From Nocardioides bizhenqiangii (GTDB lineage Bacteria > Actinomycetota > Actinomycetes > Propionibacteriales > Nocardioidaceae): a stretch of 64,000 nt of DNA. The notes beneath the pieces were generated by a model. It ran no database searches. It was not told the DNA's origin and saw nothing but the letters and a program-made list of their open reading frames with translations. The stretch spans positions 1,426,001 through 1,490,000 of the forward strand of contig NZ_CP141059.1 in assembly GCF_034661235.1 (NCBI RefSeq). Direction: 5' to 3'. Below are positions 53,730 to 61,427 of this stretch, piece after piece. The position numbers were made by a program, and so were the translations under genes. Position 1 is the first letter of the stretch, and every line of letters begins with the position of its first letter.

Positions 53730-54383
53730 TCAGACCGCAAAGCTCACCGGGAGGGACACCACCCACGCGATCGCGCCGAGGAGGGTGAGAGCCCCGGCGA
53801 GCGTCATGACCCAGCGCAGCCGGCGGCTGGCGAGTCGCGTGCTCATGCCCGCGAAGAACAGCACCACGGCGTACAGCACCACAGTGAGGATGTAGTTGCT
53901 GGAACGCTGGATGTAGGTACGCACCTCGGCGGCCGACTCCTCGGCTTCCGCGTCGAGACGCGCGGCCTCGTTCTTGGACTCCACCTGGTACTCCGGCATG
54001 GCGAACGGGGTCGACGGAGCGGCCGGGTCGGAGAACGGGCGGGTGGCGATCCAGGCGTCGTACGCCGGCTGGAACTCCTCCCGGAAGCGTTCGGCGAGGA
54101 ATTGTGCGAGGTCGTCCTCCCCGCGCCGGTCTGCCTCTGCCCAGGCGATGAAGGTCGCCACGTCGACCTGCGTCTGCGACCGAGCAAGACCGTCCGCTCG
54201 GGCCGCCTCGATCCTGATCGCGTTCGTCCGCCCGGCAGCGGCGGCCTGCTCGCCGTTCCACCGCGTCGCCTGAAAGCTGCTCCACGACGTTGCCAGCGCC
54301 GCGACCACGAGCAGCACCGTGACCAGCAGCTCTTGCCAGCTGCGCCCGTTCTCCGCGGGCTCCTGCTCAGCTGCGGCGACCAT
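53730..54383 (-). CDS. Membrane protein paired with DUF4239
   Basis: A 217-residue protein with an N-terminal helix (about 18-37), a long charged soluble part (RIEAARADGLARSQTQVDVATFIAWAEAD ... EFQPAYDAWIA, in fragments) and two C-terminal helices (about 160-178 and 190-212, QRSSNYILTVVLYAVVLFFAG). I do not recognise a family. Its start lies inside the DUF4239 gene end (17-nt overlap). A truncated, fused copy of this gene pair lies at 48,634-49,217, so the pair is a unit. Confidence 0.75.
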   Translation of the reverse strand: MVAAAEQEPAENGRSWQELLVTVLLVVAALATSWSSFQATRWNGEQAAAAGRTNAIRIEAARADGLARSQTQVDVATFIAWAEADRRGEDDLAQFLAERFREEFQPAYDAWIATRPFSDPAAPSTPFAMPEYQVESKNEAARLDAEAEESAAEVRTYIQRSSNYILTVVLYAVVLFFAGMSTRLASRRLRWVMTLAGALTLLGAIAWVVSLPVSFAV

Positions 54384-55185
54384 GCTCGTCACACGGGGGA
54401 TCGACGACGACACCGACAGCCTCTGCCTCGAGCTCGATCACCCGCAAGGTCCGCTCCATCGCCGTCGGCTGGAGCCGGCCCACGCCGTCCCCGTGTGGAT
54501 GGTCGAAGAACAACAACAGCAGCAGGAGCAGGGAGATCACGACCGTGACGCTGCCCATGAGCATCCCCTGCGTCACCGGCCCTTCGTCGGGATCGGCGAA
54601 GAACAGCAGGTAGCCGAAGATGACTGCCGAGATCAGGAACAACACGAACCAGACGGGCAACGGGATGATGCCCTCGGCGCCGTGGATCCGGTCGATCCGG
54701 GCCTGTTCACGTTGCGCCGTCTGGTCCATCCACCGGTCATAGGCGGACTGCTCGGTCGACGCCGCAGGCTCGATCGAGGAGATGGTTTGGAACATCTCCG
54801 CGCCCCAGGGATTGATCTGCTCACCCAGTTCTCCGCTGTCGACGGCATCCCATTCGGTACCCGCCACCGAGCGGGCGTAGCACGTCAGCTCGCCCGTGAG
54901 CTCCTCCGACACCTCGAGGTACTGGGCCGTCTGGACCTGTTGAAGCACGATCGTCGCCTCGGCCTCGGCGCCGGACCTCGACTCGTCGTACGACGTGAAG
55001 GCCAGGAAGATGATGAACCCGAGCAGCACGGAGTAGCCGGTGGCGAGCACCCCGAAGACGCCGGACGCCCGGTCTCCATCCGTGAAGTAGCTGCCCTGAG
55101 GAGCCCGCCGACGCACGACCAGCATCGCGGTCACCGTGACCGCGGTGACGACGACCGTCACCACGAGGCCGAAGACGATGTTCAT
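54367..55185 (-). CDS. DUF4239 (bestrophin-like) membrane protein
   Basis: A 272-residue protein with an N-terminal helix, the block SYFTDGDRASGVFGVLATGYSVLLGFIIFLAFTSYDESR, a soluble domain and two helices at about 180-198 and 210-232. This is the DUF4239 layout. The C-terminal 40 residues are hydrophilic. Function is unknown; family members are proposed to be bestrophin-like. It diverges from the MBL gene across site J and is followed by its partner gene. Confidence 0.85.
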   Translation of the reverse strand: MNIVFGLVVTVVVTAVTVTAMLVVRRRAPQGSYFTDGDRASGVFGVLATGYSVLLGFIIFLAFTSYDESRSGAEAEATIVLQQVQTAQYLEVSEELTGELTCYARSVAGTEWDAVDSGELGEQINPWGAEMFQTISSIEPAASTEQSAYDRWMDQTAQREQARIDRIHGAEGIIPLPVWFVLFLISAVIFGYLLFFADPDEGPVTQGMLMGSVTVVISLLLLLLLFFDHPHGDGVGRLQPTAMERTLRVIELEAEAVGVVVDPPCDEHGRRS

Positions 55186-55307
55186 CCGGTGGTGGCTCCC
55201 TCGCCGTGCGATCTCTTCGTGGCCTCGATTTGAAACCACCGTCCATGTCACTCAGGCAGGTGTCAGTAGCGTCGATCGGACGCTAGAGAGCGTCTCGGGT
55301 TCTGACC

Positions 55308-55324
55308 TCACCCGTGGCGGATGA
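55308..55324. promoter_or_regulatory. Palindrome site J (one mismatch)
   Basis: TCACCC GTGGC GGATGA, between the divergent DUF4239 and MBL genes: 61 nt before MBL and 122 nt before DUF4239. Confidence 0.65.
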
Positions 55325-55385
55325 GGACCTCGCGCCGTCCGTGCCCAAACGTAGGAAACCGCACGGACGGGAGGAGAACGACGCG

Positions 55386-56174
55386 TTGGGCATCGTCGTC
55401 ACGTGGCTCGGTCACTCCACAGCCGTCGTAGATCTCGACGGCGTGCGGATCGTCGCTGACCCGCTGCTGAGACGCAACAACGGCATCCTGCGCCGCCGTG
55501 GCATCCAGCCGGTCCGAGCCGCGTGGGAGGCGGCGGATGCCGTCCTGCTCTCCCACCTGCACCACGACCACGCCGAGGTCCCCTCCCTCAAGCTGTTCCA
55601 GGGCGTGCCGGTCCTCACGGCGCCCGCCAACGCCACCTGGGTGAGGCGCAAGGGGCTTGACGGGCGGGGGCTGGCCGACGACGAGTGGTTTCCCGTAGGC
55701 GCTGAAGGCCACGTCGAGGTGCGGCTCGTGGAGGCGATCCACGATTCGCGGCCGATGCCCCACCGTCCGAACGCCGCGAACGGCCACCTCGTCCGGGGGC
55801 CGTCGGGCGTCGCCTGGCTGGCGGGGGACACCGATCTCTACCCCGGCATGGCGGCTCTGTCCGAGATCGCCGGCGGATCCATCGACGTCGCCCTCGTCCC
55901 GATCGGGGGTTGGGGACCTCGTCTCTCACCGGGACACATGGGGCCGCAGGAAGCCGCCGTGGCTTGCCGGCTGAGCGCAGCCCGGCACGCCGTCCCTGTC
56001 CATTGGAAGACGTTGCACGTGCCCGCCGGCGAGATGGTGCCCCGCGGTTGGATGGACGTGGCCGGACCACGGTTCTTGGAAGCCTTGGCGGCAGAGGCGC
56101 CCGACTGCCGGGCGGTCGACCTGGACATCGGTGGATCGGTCACCATACCGACCGTCGTGAGCCCTGGAGACTGA
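55386..56174 (+). CDS. MBL-fold metal-dependent hydrolase
   Basis: A 262-residue metallo-beta-lactamase-fold protein of the UlaG/NAPE-PLD-like type. TWLGHSTAVVDLDGVRIVADPLL opens the fold, the zinc motif is SHLHHDH (His57, His59, Asp61, His62), followed by GDTDLYPGM. I chose TTG 55386 because GGGAGGAG lies 9 nt upstream; an in-frame GTG at 55314 would put the start inside palindrome J. Substrates of this group include N-acyl-phospholipids and ascorbate lactone. The lipid link would fit the cardiolipin synthase nearby, but is unproven. Confidence 0.88.
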   Translation: MGIVVTWLGHSTAVVDLDGVRIVADPLLRRNNGILRRRGIQPVRAAWEAADAVLLSHLHHDHAEVPSLKLFQGVPVLTAPANATWVRRKGLDGRGLADDEWFPVGAEGHVEVRLVEAIHDSRPMPHRPNAANGHLVRGPSGVAWLAGDTDLYPGMAALSEIAGGSIDVALVPIGGWGPRLSPGHMGPQEAAVACRLSAARHAVPVHWKTLHVPAGEMVPRGWMDVAGPRFLEALAAEAPDCRAVDLDIGGSVTIPTVVSPGD

Positions 56175-56193
56175 GGCGGCCGAGCCCCCGCCC

Positions 56194-56210
56194 TCACTCG
56201 CCGCGGGGGA
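56194..56210. promoter_or_regulatory. Palindrome site K (degenerate)
   Basis: TCACTC GCCGC GGGGGA, one mismatch per arm, 34 nt before the HerA-like gene. Weak alone, supported by position. Confidence 0.45.
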
Positions 56211-56244
56211 TACGCAGGGTCGGAACGGGCCGGACACTCGGCCT

Positions 56245-57762
56245 GTGGACACTGCCCTCGATCGGTCCGACCCGCTGGCCGAGCAGATCACGCGTTACCG
56301 AGACGTCCGCGAGCGCATCGAGAAGGGCACCCTCGCGCTGGCGACGTCGGTCGATGGTCGCGCTTTCGAATTCCAGGCCTCACTTCACGGATTGGCGCTT
56401 AGGCGAGGTGCCTACGTCGTCCTCGAGCATGCGGGCGGGCGGCGGTTCGGCCAGCTCACCGACCTGGCGAGTCACACCGCCGACGTCGGGGTGCCCGGCG
56501 TCGACGGCGCGACCACCACGGTTCGCGTCCGGTTGGCCGGAGGCAACGGCCTCCTCCTCGATCAAGGAGGACCGTTCCACGACGCGCAGGTACGGCCCGC
56601 GCTTCCCGACGAGGTGCGCGCGTGGCTCGCGGAGGCCAGTCGACCGGACCGGGCAGGTCTCGTCGTCGGAGAGCTGCTGATGGCACCCGGTGTACTCGCC
56701 GAGCTCGACAGCGGTGGGCTCAACAGGCACACGTTCATGTGCGGTCAGTCCGGCTCCGGCAAGACCTACTCGCTCGGCCTCCTGCTCGAGCGCGTGCTCG
56801 TCGAGACCAGCCTGCGCATCGTCATCCTCGATCCGAACTCCGACTACGTCGGCCTGGGGCGGCTCCGCGCGGACGTCGACCCTGCGCGGGCGGCGGCCTA
56901 TCGATCCGTTCCTGACGACGTCGCGGTGTGGAGCAACGAACCCGGCGCCGACCGGCTGTTGAGACTCCGCTTCGCCGAGCTCGACGCGCGCACCCAAGGG
57001 GCAGTCCTCGGTCTCGATCCGATCGCCGACAGGGACGAGTACGCCGTACTCACCGATCTCCTGCGTGCGACCGAGGCCGGCAGGCCCGTGGTCAGCGGTC
57101 TCGACCAGCTGATCGGCTCGCCCAACCCGGCCGCTCAGCACCTGGGGATGCGGGCGCTCAACCTCGGGGTGCTCGACTGGAGCATCTGGAGCCCCGACGC
57201 GCCTTCGCTCCTCCAGGAGTTGGAGGAGCCGAGCAGCCGGTGCCTGGTCGTGGACCTCGGCTCGCTGGAGACGCTCGACGAGCAACGAATGGTCGCGGAC
57301 GCGGTGCTGGCGTCGCTCTGGAGGTTGCGAAGGAATCGCGAGCCGGTGCTCGTCGTCATCGACGAGGCCCACAACATCTGCGCCGCCGAGCCGTCGAACC
57401 CCGTGAGCACCGTGTCGACCGAGAGGGCCGTCCAGATCGCGGCCGAAGGCCGTAAGTACGGCCTCTATCTCCTGGTGTCGACACAACGACCCGACAAGGT
57501 CCACGAGAACGTCGTGTCGCAGTGCGACAACCTGCTGCTGATGCGGATGAACTCCAGCGCCGACGTCGCAGACCTCGCCCGGATGTTCTCCTACGTGCCA
57601 CCCGGGCTGCTGGACGGGGCGCCGTCGTTCGGGATGGGCCAGGCCCTCGTCGGCGGCCGGATCTACCCCCAGGGTGGTGCCTACGTGCAGATGGGCGCAC
57701 GGGTGTCGCAAGAAGGCGGCGCCGACATACCGACCACCTGGGCCCGGCCCCGGGGCGCGTAG
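56245..57762 (+). CDS. HerA/VirB4-like ATPase
   Basis: A 505-residue P-loop ATPase. The N-terminal 110 residues are beta-rich, like the HAS-barrel of HerA. Walker A is CGQSGSGKT with Lys173; Walker B is VLVVIDEAHN with Asp373. STQRPDKVHENVVSQCDNLLLMRMNS is characteristic of the HerA/FtsK branch. No NurA nuclease or Sir2 gene follows. Instead it is coupled with cardiolipin synthase (the next start overlaps this stop) and a ClC channel. It may pump DNA or protein across the membrane or act as a defence component; neither is shown. Confidence 0.85.
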   Translation: MDTALDRSDPLAEQITRYRDVRERIEKGTLALATSVDGRAFEFQASLHGLALRRGAYVVLEHAGGRRFGQLTDLASHTADVGVPGVDGATTTVRVRLAGGNGLLLDQGGPFHDAQVRPALPDEVRAWLAEASRPDRAGLVVGELLMAPGVLAELDSGGLNRHTFMCGQSGSGKTYSLGLLLERVLVETSLRIVILDPNSDYVGLGRLRADVDPARAAAYRSVPDDVAVWSNEPGADRLLRLRFAELDARTQGAVLGLDPIADRDEYAVLTDLLRATEAGRPVVSGLDQLIGSPNPAAQHLGMRALNLGVLDWSIWSPDAPSLLQELEEPSSRCLVVDLGSLETLDEQRMVADAVLASLWRLRRNREPVLVVIDEAHNICAAEPSNPVSTVSTERAVQIAAEGRKYGLYLLVSTQRPDKVHENVVSQCDNLLLMRMNSSADVADLARMFSYVPPGLLDGAPSFGMGQALVGGRIYPQGGAYVQMGARVSQEGGADIPTTWARPRGA

Positions 57763-59213
57763 TGGACAACCTTCTGGTCATCGCCGGGGTGGCTCTGGTC
57801 GTCACGGATTACGTGATCAAGTTCCTGGCGATCGGGGTGCTGCCCCACAACCGCAAGCCGTCGTCCGCCATGGCGTGGCTGATCCTCATCCTGATCATCC
57901 CGTTGGCAGGCTTCGGCCTCTTCCTGCTCCTCGGCCGGACCAACCTCGGCCGGAAACGGCTCGCGCGGCAACGGGAGGCGGACGAGGCGATCCGGGCGGC
58001 CACCGACCAGCTGCCGACCACGCCCGTGGCCGGGCCCGGGTACGTCGGCTCGATGGCGACCCTCAACCTCAACCTCGGCTCCCTGCCCCTCCAGGCGGGC
58101 AACCGGGTGGAACTGATCTCCGGCTACGGCGACGCGATCACCGCGATGACGGCGGAGGTGGCCGGCGCGAGGGACAGCGTCGAGGTCGAGTTCTACATCT
58201 CGGCGTGGGACGACGTCACCGCCCCGTTCTTCGAGGCGCTTGCGGCGGCAGCCGCCCGTGGCGTGAAGGTACGACTGCTGTTCGACCACATGGGGTCCAA
58301 AGGCATTCCGGGCTACGACGACTTCGAGAAGCGGCTCGACGGCACCGACATCGAATGGCACCCGATGCTGCCGGTGCGACCGTTGAAGGGACAGTTCCAG
58401 CGGCCCGATCTGCGCAACCACCGCAAGCTCATGGTCGTCGACGGCCGGATCGGGTTCATGGGGTCGCAGAACCTCATCGAGCCGGGTTACAACAAGCCGA
58501 AGAACCATGCGGCCGGACGGGAGTGGGTCGAGCTCGTGGCCCGCGTCGACGGGCCGGCGGTCACCTCGCTCCGGGCAGTGTTCGCCAAGGACTGGTACAC
58601 CGAGACGCACCAGCGAATGGGAGGTGAGATCTCCCCATCGGCGCCCGCGAACCACGCGGATGGGGTGGCGGCCCAGGTGGTGCCCAGCGGTCCCGGTTAC
58701 GTGACCGAGAACAACCTGCGGCTCTTCACCGCGCTCATCTACTCCGCGCAGTCGCGCATCTCGTTGACGAGTCCCTATTTCGTGCCCGACGAGCCATTGC
58801 TGTACGCCGTGACCACGGCCGCGCGACGGGGGGTGGAGGTCGAGCTCTTCGTCAGCGAGGAGGGCGACCAGTTCATGGTCTACCACGCCCAGTGCTCCTA
58901 CTACCAAGCCCTGCTCGAGGCGGGCGTCCGGATCCACCTCTACCCGGCACCGGCGGTCCTGCACTCCAAGCACTTCTCTATCGACGACGACGTCGCGGTG
59001 ATCGGGTCGAGCAACATGGACATGCGGTCGTTCGCGCTCAACCACGAGGTGTCGATGATGCTGACCGGTGGCGACATCGTGGCCCGGTTCCGCAAGGTCG
59101 AGGACGACTACCGCGCCCTGTCGCGGGAGCTGACGATCGACGAGTGGCGGCAGCGGTCCAAGGTGCAGCGGTACCTCGACAACACCATGCGCCTCACCGC
59201 GGCCCTGCAGTAG
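57762..59213 (+). CDS. cls: Cardiolipin synthase
   Basis: A 483-residue membrane-bound phospholipase-D-family enzyme. Two N-terminal helices form the PLDc_N region (AIGVLPHNRKPSSAMAWLIL). HKD motif 1 is NHRKLMVVDGRIGFMGSQN (His220) and motif 2 is LHSKHFSIDDDVAVIGSSN (His401). It condenses two phosphatidylglycerols to cardiolipin and glycerol. Many actinobacteria instead use a CDP-alcohol-type Cls, so this is probably a second, inducible enzyme. Its GTG start overlaps the HerA stop. Confidence 0.93.
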   Translation: MDNLLVIAGVALVVTDYVIKFLAIGVLPHNRKPSSAMAWLILILIIPLAGFGLFLLLGRTNLGRKRLARQREADEAIRAATDQLPTTPVAGPGYVGSMATLNLNLGSLPLQAGNRVELISGYGDAITAMTAEVAGARDSVEVEFYISAWDDVTAPFFEALAAAAARGVKVRLLFDHMGSKGIPGYDDFEKRLDGTDIEWHPMLPVRPLKGQFQRPDLRNHRKLMVVDGRIGFMGSQNLIEPGYNKPKNHAAGREWVELVARVDGPAVTSLRAVFAKDWYTETHQRMGGEISPSAPANHADGVAAQVVPSGPGYVTENNLRLFTALIYSAQSRISLTSPYFVPDEPLLYAVTTAARRGVEVELFVSEEGDQFMVYHAQCSYYQALLEAGVRIHLYPAPAVLHSKHFSIDDDVAVIGSSNMDMRSFALNHEVSMMLTGGDIVARFRKVEDDYRALSRELTIDEWRQRSKVQRYLDNTMRLTAALQ

Positions 59214-59220
59214 TCGCCCG

Positions 59221-60588
59221 ATGAGCTCCGAGCCCACGAGTCGTCAGCAGGTGAGCAGCGTGGCGGGCGGCACGCAGGAGCCGGAGCCGCTCGTCGCGGC
59301 AGATCCTGGGCTGCACGACCGCGCCTACCTGGTGCTGCTGCTGGTCGTGGCCCTGCTCGGCATCCCTCTCTCGCTTGCGGCGTTCGGCTTCCTGGTTGCC
59401 GTCCACGAGCTCGAGCACGTGGTGTGGGAGTCCCTGCCGTCGGCCCTGGGGTACGACGAGCTGCCGAGCTGGTGGGCGATCCTCACGATCGCGACGGCCG
59501 GCCTGCTGGTGGGGCTGGCAGTCAAGTACCTGCCCGGTCACGGTGGTCACGTTCCTGTTGCCGGCTTCGGCGGAGAACCTGCGACGCCGAGCATGCTGCC
59601 CGGGGTGGTGCTGGCGGCCGCGGCGAGCCTCGTGGGCGGTGCAGTGATCGGGCCCGAGGCGCCGTTGATCGCGATCGGCGGCGGGCTCGCCCTCGTGGCG
59701 GTCCGCCGCACGCGGATGGGCGAGGACGCCGGCACCGGCACCATCGTCGCCGCGGCGGGTGCAGCGGCTGCCATGTCGGCGATCTTCGGCAACCCACTCG
59801 TCGCGGTGGTGATCTTCCTCGAGATCCTGGGGCTAGGACGCAGGCGGACGATGCTCGTGGTGCTGCCCTGCCTGGTCTCGAGCGCCGTCGGTGCGCTGCT
59901 GTTCACCGGCATGGGCCGCTGGACCGGGCTGGAGATCGGTGAGCTCTCGATCCCGGACCTCGCCCCCGTGCGCCTCTCCGTGGCTGAGGTGGCGTGGGCA
60001 CCGCTCCTGGCAGCCGCTGTCGCGTGTCTCACGTGGTCGGTCTTCTTCGTCGGCGGCTGGGTCGCCCGCGTCGCCGCGTCCCGGCCCATGTCGACGACAG
60101 TGGCTGCTGGACTGGTCGCGGGGGGCGCGGCCTGTGCCTATGCCTGGGCGACGGGTCACTCTCCGGCAGAGGTGGCGCTCTCGGGCCAGGCCCTCCTCCC
60201 GGTGCTGGCCACCGATCCGGCAGCCTGGTCGTCAGGGGGCCTGGTTGCCCTTGTTGCCTTCAAGAGCGTGGCGTACGGCGTCTCGCTGGGCGCGTTCCGC
60301 GGCGGTCCGGTCTTCCCCGCCGTACTGCTCGGGGCGGCGTGTGGCGTACTCGCCAGCAGCCTGACGCCCGGGATCGAGCTGCTGCCGGGACTGGCGATCG
60401 GCATGGCCGCCGGCGCAGCGACGACCGGGCTCCCCGTGACCAGCGTTGCCCTGGTCGTGCTCCTCCTGGGCGACGCTGCCGCCAGTCAGATGCCCGTGGT
60501 GATCCTGGCCGTCGTCACCGCCATGGTCGTCCACGAGCGGCTTTCCAGCTGGGTCCTTCCGCCTGGCGACGCTCAACCGGACGGGTGA
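59221..60588 (+). CDS. ClC-family chloride channel/transporter
   Basis: A 455-residue protein with about ten helices. The selectivity-filter elements are recognisable: GGAVIGPEAPLIAIGGG and GAFRGGPVFPAVLLGA. The first motif has Ala for Gly in GPEGP, but the glutamate remains. It may act as an antiporter for acid resistance or ion balance. No C-terminal CBS domains. It starts 7 nt after the cls stop and is the last gene of the HerA-cls-ClC unit. Confidence 0.9.
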   Translation: MSSEPTSRQQVSSVAGGTQEPEPLVAADPGLHDRAYLVLLLVVALLGIPLSLAAFGFLVAVHELEHVVWESLPSALGYDELPSWWAILTIATAGLLVGLAVKYLPGHGGHVPVAGFGGEPATPSMLPGVVLAAAASLVGGAVIGPEAPLIAIGGGLALVAVRRTRMGEDAGTGTIVAAAGAAAAMSAIFGNPLVAVVIFLEILGLGRRRTMLVVLPCLVSSAVGALLFTGMGRWTGLEIGELSIPDLAPVRLSVAEVAWAPLLAAAVACLTWSVFFVGGWVARVAASRPMSTTVAAGLVAGGAACAYAWATGHSPAEVALSGQALLPVLATDPAAWSSGGLVALVAFKSVAYGVSLGAFRGGPVFPAVLLGAACGVLASSLTPGIELLPGLAIGMAAGAATTGLPVTSVALVVLLLGDAAASQMPVVILAVVTAMVVHERLSSWVLPPGDAQPDG

Positions 60589-60596
60589 CGTCGGCG

Positions 60597-60863
60597 CTAG
60601 ACCTCGTCCTCGTCGTCCTCGACGTCGTCCTTGTCGTCGTCCTCGTTCAGGGACCAGGTGAGCTGGAACTCGATCTCCTCCTCGCCGTCCCCGCGTTCGT
60701 GCTCGACCGACAGCTCCGCCCGCCGCGGGACCCGGATCCGCTCACCGGCGATCTGGATGCGGAACGGCCGGTCCTTCTCCAGGGCATCGGCCAGCCGGCG
60801 AAGCTTCGCCACGGCCGCGGCGGTGGAGTAGATCCGTTCGACGTCGCGTTCGTCCTTACCCAC
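60597..60863 (-). CDS. Amphi-Trp domain protein
   Basis: An 88-residue acidic protein. RIYSTAAAVAKLRRLADALEKDRPFRIQIAG followed by a short beta part and FQLTW fits the amphi-Trp domain. The C-terminus is a run of Asp/Glu. It starts 6 nt after the DUF7144 stop on the same strand and is its operon partner. Confidence 0.85.
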   Translation of the reverse strand: MGKDERDVERIYSTAAAVAKLRRLADALEKDRPFRIQIAGERIRVPRRAELSVEHERGDGEEEIEFQLTWSLNEDDDKDDVEDDEDEV

Positions 60864-60869
60864 GGGCTG

Positions 60870-61313
60870 TCAGTTGATGTGGAGGGCGTCGCGGCCGCCG
60901 TGCGCGGTGACCGCGTAGATGACCATGAAGTCGACGGCGATCATGACGAGCGACCACAGGGGGTAAGCGGGCATGAACGCGAGATTGACCAGCGCGCTCA
61001 GGAACGCCATCGCCACCGCGACGACCCGCGCCCAGGTCGCTCCTCTGGTGAGGGCGACACCGGCGAACGCGACGATCAGCCCGAGGATGAGATGCGTCCA
61101 TCCCCACGCCGTGTAGTCGACCGTCACCACGAGGTCGGACTTGCCGACCAGGTAGTAGTCCTCCTTGAACACCCCGATCAGGCCCGCCACCGCGTGGAAG
61201 GACCCGAGGAGGACCATCATCACGCTCGCGAACGCGATCCAGCCGTACCACCCGTTGCCGGGCGCCTCCGTCCGGTGGGCGCTTCTCTGGTCTGCGGGAA
61301 CACCTGTAGACAT
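60870..61313 (-). CDS. DUF7144-type membrane protein
   Basis: A 147-residue protein with four helices: GWIAFASVMMVLLGSFHAVAGL, WGWTHLILGLIVAFAGVALTRG, TWARVVAVAMAFLSAL and YPLWSLVMIAVDFMVIYAV. This pattern is the DUF7144 family of small actinobacterial membrane proteins. ATG 61313 has a GAAGGGAC sequence upstream. Under site L, shared with the divergent membrane gene. Function unknown. Confidence 0.85.
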   Translation of the reverse strand: MSTGVPADQRSAHRTEAPGNGWYGWIAFASVMMVLLGSFHAVAGLIGVFKEDYYLVGKSDLVVTVDYTAWGWTHLILGLIVAFAGVALTRGATWARVVAVAMAFLSALVNLAFMPAYPLWSLVMIAVDFMVIYAVTAHGGRDALHIN

Positions 61314-61377
61314 GTTCGTCCCTTCCTCGTCGGACCTGCTTCTGGACCCAGGATGGAGATCCTCGCGGCGCGGTACC

Positions 61378-61394
61378 TCACCCACGGGGGGTGA
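61378..61394. promoter_or_regulatory. Palindrome site L (perfect)
   Basis: TCACCC ACGGG GGGTGA, in the gap between two divergent genes: 64 nt before DUF7144 and 33 nt before the next membrane protein. Confidence 0.8.
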
Positions 61395-61427
61395 CGCCCT
61401 CGGCCCCCATCGGTCGCACGGTGAACC

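Noticed and set aside
60573..60588. TCAACC-GGAC-GGGTGA at the end of the ClC gene
   Set aside because: It lies in coding sequence and includes the stop codon, has the wrong spacer and precedes no gene start in a useful orientation.
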